Source of the DNA: an uncultured Alistipes sp.
GTDB lineage: Bacteria > Bacteroidota > Bacteroidia > Bacteroidales > Rikenellaceae
NCBI GenBank assembly: GCA_900766655.1
Contig: CAAFWE010000206.1
Span: 1-9,527 of the forward strand
Length of the DNA: 9,527 nucleotides
Reading direction: 5' to 3'
Part shown: positions 7,482 to 9,527 of the stretch, in pieces
Layout: each line of letters begins with the position of its first letter
How positions within the stretch are numbered: the stretch's first letter is position 1
The notes under the pieces: model-generated
The model's input: only the letters and a program-made list of their open reading frames with translations
Told to the model about the DNA's origin: nothing
Database searches by the model: none
Translations under genes and position numbers: made by a program

Positions 7482-7958
7482 CTACTCCTCTGGGATCAAA
7501 AGCCACATAATGATATATACCCACAACGACATTCCGCCAAAAATCATAAGGCAAAGCGTTATGATGCGAAGGATGGTGGCGTCAACACCAAGATAGTTTG
7601 CCAAACCGCCACACACTCCAGCGATGGAACGGTCTGTGCGCGAACGACGCAGTCTCTTTGTCTCCATAGTATTATCCTTTTTGGTTGGTTCATTCTCACT
7701 CTCCGAGGCGAAATCCTCGGGACTACCTATGCGTGCAATGGCTCGCTCCACCATAGCCAGCGTCACCACCATCATTGGCGATGGCAACTCCTCGGCAAAG
7801 AGTTCGGCCAAGCGAATCTCGATATCGCCCATCACCTCGTCGGTATCGACCGAGATGCTGCGACGCAAATCACTCAAATAGGTCGTCAAACGGTCGTAGG
7901 CATCGCAATCGAGCGTAAATGCCTGCTGTCCGATGTTTGCATTAATGGTCTCTTTCAT
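7482..7958 (-). CDS. Small PspC-domain protein with HAAS-like N-terminus
   Basis: This is the first gene of the operon, 158 residues. Residues 13-86 (FTLDCDAYDRLTTYLSDL, DIEIRLAELF, IARIGSPEDF) match the N-terminal domain of the large PspC protein at the end of the operon position by position. The PspC domain occupies about 102-158: KRLRRSRTDRSIAGVCGGLA, then NYLGVDATILRIITL, then a hydrophobic segment ending MWLLIPEE. The protein therefore probably has a cytoplasmic N-terminal domain and one or two membrane passes. PspC-type proteins bind partners at the inner membrane in envelope-stress signalling. The start at 7958 follows a 5' leader of roughly 50 nt from a TATATTTG promoter. Its last codons and stop (GAG GAG TAG) also form the Shine-Dalgarno for padR, which begins 3 nt later. 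Confidence 0.9.
   Translation of the reverse strand: MKETINANIGQQAFTLDCDAYDRLTTYLSDLRRSISVDTDEVMGDIEIRLAELFAEELPSPMMVVTLAMVERAIARIGSPEDFASESENEPTKKDNTMETKRLRRSRTDRSIAGVCGGLANYLGVDATILRIITLCLMIFGGMSLWVYIIMWLLIPEE
7485..7491 (-). promoter_or_regulatory. Shine-Dalgarno AGAGGAG before padR
   Basis: The minus strand reads AGAGGAG within the last sense codons of the small pspC gene, 6 nt before the padR ATG. This is an unusually good Shine-Dalgarno for a Bacteroidetes gene. Because it lies inside the upstream reading frame, it points to coupled translation of pspC and padR. Confidence 0.55.
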
Positions 7959-8012
7959 CTTTTTGTCGAGTTATTATCCTTAATTATTTATGTTTGATAG
8001 CTCTTGGTAGTG

Positions 8013-8044
8013 CAAATATATAACTATTTTTAGTACTATGCAAT
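8013..8044 (-). promoter_or_regulatory. Promoter of the pspC-padR-GIN-pspC operon
   Basis: On the minus strand a -33 box ATTG (8044-8041) is followed by a 20-bp spacer and the -7 element TATATTTG (8020-8013). This is the best full match to the Bacteroidetes promoter pattern in the window. Transcription would begin near 8006, leaving a leader of about 50 nt before the pspC start at 7958. Confidence 0.75.
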
Positions 8045-8054
8045 ATAAAGTACT
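8032..8054. promoter_or_regulatory. Candidate operator: paired AGTACT palindromes
   Basis: The 6-bp palindrome AGTACT occurs at 8032-8037 and again at 8049-8054, with an 11-bp spacer that contains the -33 box of the operon promoter. Spaced palindromes over a promoter are what an autoregulating dimeric repressor such as the operon's PadR would use. The assignment to PadR is inference; no binding data or known Bacteroidetes PadR consensus supports it here. Confidence 0.4.
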
Positions 8055-8202
8055 GAAAAATTTACAGAATTATAGCAGAAAAATGAAGTTTTATCGAAAA
8101 ACAACAATTACACCTATATTATAAAATAAAGGGGCGATAGGTATAAATACCCATATTGCAGTGGTAGGTGGCGGTTTTGTGGCGACTTAACGAAAAATTC
8201 GC

Positions 8203-8210
8203 TACATTTG
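8203..8210 (+). promoter_or_regulatory. Promoter -7 element for the DUF2147 gene
   Basis: The plus strand reads TACATTTG (TAnnTTTG), 25 nt before the ATG at 8236. A TTTG at 8176-8179 could be the -33 box, with a rather long 23-bp spacer. The same spacer length occurs at the slyD promoter. The rest of 7959-8235 is A/T-rich with only weak inverted repeats (for example GGTAT-AA-ATACC at 8140-8151). Confidence 0.6.
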
Positions 8211-8235
8211 CCTCGTAAACAGTTATTGATTACCT

Positions 8236-8688
8236 ATGAGAAATTTATTCAGATTGGGCGCTTGTGTTGTGGCTATGTTCGTTGCAACAAGCGCATTTGC
8301 ACAGAGTGCAGCCGATAGAATCCTCGGTGTCTACCAGGTCGAGGAGGACGGAAACAAGTCGAAGGTGCGATTCACAAAGTGCGAGGATGGCACCTACCAG
8401 GGACAGATTATCTGGCTTTCGCAGCCTAACCACCCCGACGGAACACCACGTACAGATGTCAAGAACCCTAACCCCGAGCTTCGTAACACTCCGGCCGACC
8501 AGATTGTGGTCGTAAGGGGTATTCGCTACGACGCCAAGAAAGAGGCGTGGGGCGGTGGCAAGGTCTACAAGCCGACAAATGGTAAAATCTACAATGTAGA
8601 GTGCTCGTTCGACGACGAGCAGACACTCCGCGTGAAGGGCTCGTTGGGTCCATTCTCGCTCTCGCGCTACTGGAAGAAGATTGAGTAG
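8236..8688 (+). CDS. Secreted DUF2147 (lipocalin-like fold) protein
   Basis: The 150-residue product begins with a signal peptide (basic RNLFR start, hydrophobic core, AFA|Q cleavage after residue 22). The mature part matches DUF2147: DRILGVYQVEEDGNKSKVRF, then YQGQIIWLSQPNHPDGTPR, DVKNPNPELRNTP and the WGGGKVYKPTNGKIYN segment, ending SLSRYWKKIE. The family is a small secreted beta-barrel of unknown function with conserved D-G-NP-L-R positions, all present here. It is monocistronic: its own TACATTTG promoter precedes it and a hairpin terminator follows 28 nt after the stop. It is divergent from the PspC/PadR operon and shares its regulatory region, so co-control by PadR is possible but not shown. 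Confidence 0.88.
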   Translation: MRNLFRLGACVVAMFVATSAFAQSAADRILGVYQVEEDGNKSKVRFTKCEDGTYQGQIIWLSQPNHPDGTPRTDVKNPNPELRNTPADQIVVVRGIRYDAKKEAWGGGKVYKPTNGKIYNVECSFDDEQTLRVKGSLGPFSLSRYWKKIE

Positions 8689-8716
8689 TCGAATAGTGAC
8701 CGCAGATAACGAAACG

Positions 8717-8747
8717 GAGGGATAATCGCATAGATTGTCCCTCTTTT
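8717..8747 (+). terminator. Rho-independent terminator of the DUF2147 gene
   Basis: An 11-bp stem with one G-T wobble (GAGGGATAATC against GATTGTCCCTC) closes a GCATA loop and is followed directly by TTTT. It starts 28 nt after the DUF2147 stop codon. The last T residues also form part of the putative TTTG -33 box (8745-8748) of the slyD promoter. Confidence 0.8.
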
Positions 8748-8779
8748 GTGATAGAAATTCTAAAAAATAACTATCTTTG
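8745..8779 (+). promoter_or_regulatory. Promoter for slyD
   Basis: TTTG at 8745-8748, a 23-bp spacer, then TATCTTTG at 8772-8779 match the Bacteroidetes -33/-7 pattern. It is the only TAnnTTTG between the DUF2147 gene and slyD. Transcription from it would give an unusually long leader of about 240 nt before the slyD ATG at 9025. Confidence 0.6.
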
Positions 8780-8829
8780 TAGTTTGGATAGTCTCCTTAA
8801 AGGCACAAAACACCAAGAGAAAGGAATAG

Positions 8830-8851
8830 TAATAACTTAAATTATCGTAAA
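8830..8851 (+). repeat. Direct repeat, copy 1 (initiation-region duplicate)
   Basis: This 22-nt stretch, with core AACTTAAATTAT then GTAAA, matches 9001-9022 at 20 of 22 positions. Both copies run directly into an ATG, the first that of a short ORF at 8857, the second that of slyD at 9025. The copies are 171 bp apart and flank a palindromic element. Confidence 0.75.
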
Positions 8852-8856
8852 GCTTA

Positions 8857-8925
8857 ATGGAGTTACATAGCCAGCTATGTAACGACAAGCCTCCCTTTGC
8901 AAAGGGAGGTTTGGAGGGATTTTAG
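8857..8925 (+). CDS. Possible 22-residue leader peptide / repeat-borne ORF
   Basis: An ATG directly after the first copy of the duplicated initiation region opens a 22-codon frame ending with TAG at 8923-8925. Its C-terminal half reads KPPFAKGGLEGF, which is how the dispersed palindromic repeat (8890-8920) translates in this frame in many bacterial genomes. Two hairpins (8862-8883 and 8890-8909) lie within the frame. It may be a translated upstream ORF in the slyD leader, or a chance frame over a repeat. Nothing else supports it as a functional protein. Confidence 0.2.
   Translation: MELHSQLCNDKPPFAKGGLEGF
8862..8883. repeat. Inverted repeat, 10-bp arms
   Basis: GTTACATAGC and GCTATGTAAC are perfect reverse complements separated by only CA. 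In RNA this gives a tight stem-loop inside the slyD leader. It sits just upstream of the larger palindrome at 8890-8909 and is not followed by a T-run, so it is not a typical terminator. Confidence 0.75.
8890..8920. repeat. Palindromic dispersed intergenic repeat (CCTCCCTTTG type)
   Basis: CCTCCCTTTG followed at once by CAAAGGGAGG is a perfect 20-bp palindrome (8890-8909). The sequence TTTGGAGGGAT follows it. From memory, this combination is a widespread intergenic repeat in Bacteroidetes and some other phyla. It is a small non-coding repeat, perhaps REP- or MITE-like; no transposase is present. Copy number in this genome cannot be judged from the window. Confidence 0.6.
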
Positions 8926-8938
8926 AGACTGAATAATT

Positions 8939-9033
8939 TACCTTCATAATCCCACATTAAGCACAAACTTAGCAACAAGGCAATAAACACAAAGAAACAA
9001 TAACAACTTAAATTATAGTAAATTATGAAGGTA
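8939..9033 (+). promoter_or_regulatory. Leader segment that can pair with the slyD start codon
   Basis: TACCTTCATAAT at 8939-8950 is the exact reverse complement of ATTATGAAGGTA at 9022-9033, which contains the slyD ATG. In the transcript this gives a 12-bp helix, extendable by one G-U and one A-U pair, with a loop of about 70 nt. It would sequester the start codon. A regulatory role is inferred only from this complementarity and the length of the leader. Confidence 0.4.
9001..9022 (+). repeat. Direct repeat, copy 2 (slyD initiation region)
   Basis: This second copy of the 22-nt A/T-rich repeat (20 of 22 identical to 8830-8851) ends two bases before the slyD ATG. It has no Shine-Dalgarno sequence and is a typical A-rich Bacteroidetes initiation leader. 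Confidence 0.75.
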
Positions 9034-9527
9034 GAAAACACTAAGTTTGTAGCGGTGAACTATACTCTCACCGTTGATGGTCAGATTGCAGACCAGAATC
9101 CAGAGGGTCAGCCACTCGAGTTCGTATGTGGCGCAGGTATGTTGCTCCCTAAGTTCGAGGGCGCACTCATTGGCAAGGAGCCAGGCGATAAGGTTTCGTT
9201 CACCTTGGAGCCGAAGGATGGCTACGGAGAGTTGATTCCTGAGGCTATCGTGGAGTTGCCAAAGACCATCTTTATGATTGATGGCAAGGTTGTCGAGGAG
9301 ATGCTCTTCGTAGGCAATGTAGTGCCAATGAGCGACGCTGAGGGCCACCGTATGAACGGTATCATCAAGGAGGTGAAGGAGGAGACCATTATGATGGACT
9401 TCAACCACCCTATGGCTGGCAAGACCTTGAACTTCGATGTAGAGGTTGTCGAGGTACGCGATGTGACACCTGAGGATTTGGCTCCGAAGGGCGGTTGCTC
9501 GTGCGGTTGCGACCACGACCACTGCGG
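9025..9527 (+). CDS. slyD: FKBP-type peptidyl-prolyl isomerase SlyD, 3' partial
   Basis: SlyD is a cytoplasmic prolyl isomerase and chaperone that also binds nickel and other metals. The window holds 167 complete codons plus two bases, and the stop lies beyond its end. The FKBP part shows VNYTLTVDG (11-19), EFVCGAGMLLPKFEGALIG (32-50), GDKVSFTLEPKDGYGE (54-69) and DFNHPMAGKTLNFDVEVVEV (125-144), which aligns with the DGNHMLAGQ segment after the insert-in-flap domain of E. coli SlyD. The tail GGCSCGCDHDHCG (156-168) is the beginning of the Cys/His-rich metal-binding region, with four Cys and two His already visible. The ATG at 9025 is chosen because MKVENTKFVAVNYTL gives the family N-terminus. 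The leader is about 240 nt and contains a sequence complementary to this start. The gene is separated from DUF2147 by a terminator, so it is an independent unit. Confidence 0.93.
   Translation, partial: MKVENTKFVAVNYTLTVDGQIADQNPEGQPLEFVCGAGMLLPKFEGALIGKEPGDKVSFTLEPKDGYGELIPEAIVELPKTIFMIDGKVVEEMLFVGNVVPMSDAEGHRMNGIIKEVKEETIMMDFNHPMAGKTLNFDVEVVEVRDVTPEDLAPKGGCSCGCDHDHC

Noticed and set aside
8083..8124. A 13-codon frame starting ATG AAG TTT in the A/T-rich intergenic region.
   Set aside because: Too short, no promoter or ribosome-binding context, and such frames are expected by chance in A/T-rich DNA.
8112..8142. Inverted repeat ACCTAT / ATAGGT with a 19-bp spacer upstream of the DUF2147 promoter.
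   Set aside because: Six-base arms at this distance are expected by chance in an A/T-rich region, and it does not overlap a promoter element.
8890..8909. The perfect palindrome read as a rho-independent terminator for slyD's leader or DUF2147.
   Set aside because: No T-run follows it (TTTGGAGGG instead), and a good terminator for DUF2147 already lies at 8717-8747. It fits a dispersed repeat better.

Overview
The window is most likely a chromosomal fragment from a member of the Bacteroidales. Every gene-proximal promoter I can find matches the Bacteroidetes sigma-ABfr -7 consensus TAnnTTTG. Most starts lack a Shine-Dalgarno sequence and sit in A/T-rich leaders. Several families are typical of the phylum: a TGS-type nucleoside kinase, a head-GIN-domain protein and PspC proteins with a Bacteroidetes-style N-terminal domain. 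The strong use of TCG and GAG codons would suit a Rikenellaceae/Alistipes-like gut organism, but that is a guess. The first 20 bases are not biological: they match the 3' end of an Illumina TruSeq adapter, so position 1 is probably a contig end with untrimmed adapter.

Layout. (1) Positions 21-926, minus strand: the N-terminal 302 codons of a nucleoside (uridine) kinase with a threonyl-tRNA-synthetase-like N-terminus, cut off inside its P-loop. (2) 927-1061: a divergent promoter region. (3) 1062-3878, plus: gcvP, the glycine-cleavage P-protein, followed 16 nt later by a secreted N-terminal-cysteine Ntn-hydrolase (3895-5013), probably co-transcribed. (4) 5054-5078: a hairpin terminator shared by convergent genes. 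(5) 7958-5084, minus: a tight four-gene operon in the order small PspC protein, PadR regulator, secreted head-GIN/Toastrack-like protein, large multi-pass PspC protein. Gaps are 3, 11 and 11 nt. (6) 7959-8235: a divergent regulatory region with a good operon promoter whose -33 box is bracketed by two AGTACT palindromes. (7) 8236-8688, plus: a secreted DUF2147 protein with its own promoter and terminator. (8) 8689-9024: an unusual leader of about 240 nt before slyD, with a duplicated translation-initiation region, a small upstream ORF on a palindromic dispersed repeat, and a 12-nt sequence exactly complementary to the slyD start. (9) 9025-end, plus: SlyD, cut by the window end within its Cys/His-rich metal-binding tail.

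How the genes work together. The clearest functional unit is the minus-strand operon, which looks like an envelope-stress module of the PSP/LiaF type. Two PspC-domain membrane proteins share a paralogous N-terminal domain that resembles the HAAS/DUF1700 type known beside PadR regulators. A PadR repressor lies between them and a secreted beta-solenoid protein is in the same transcript. The inferred model is that the membrane proteins sense envelope state and signal to PadR, which controls its own operon and perhaps the divergent DUF2147 gene through the AGTACT pair. The most unusual non-coding signal is the slyD leader, which could control SlyD translation or could be the scar of a repeat-element insertion. 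The other genes are ordinary metabolism and protein-folding functions.
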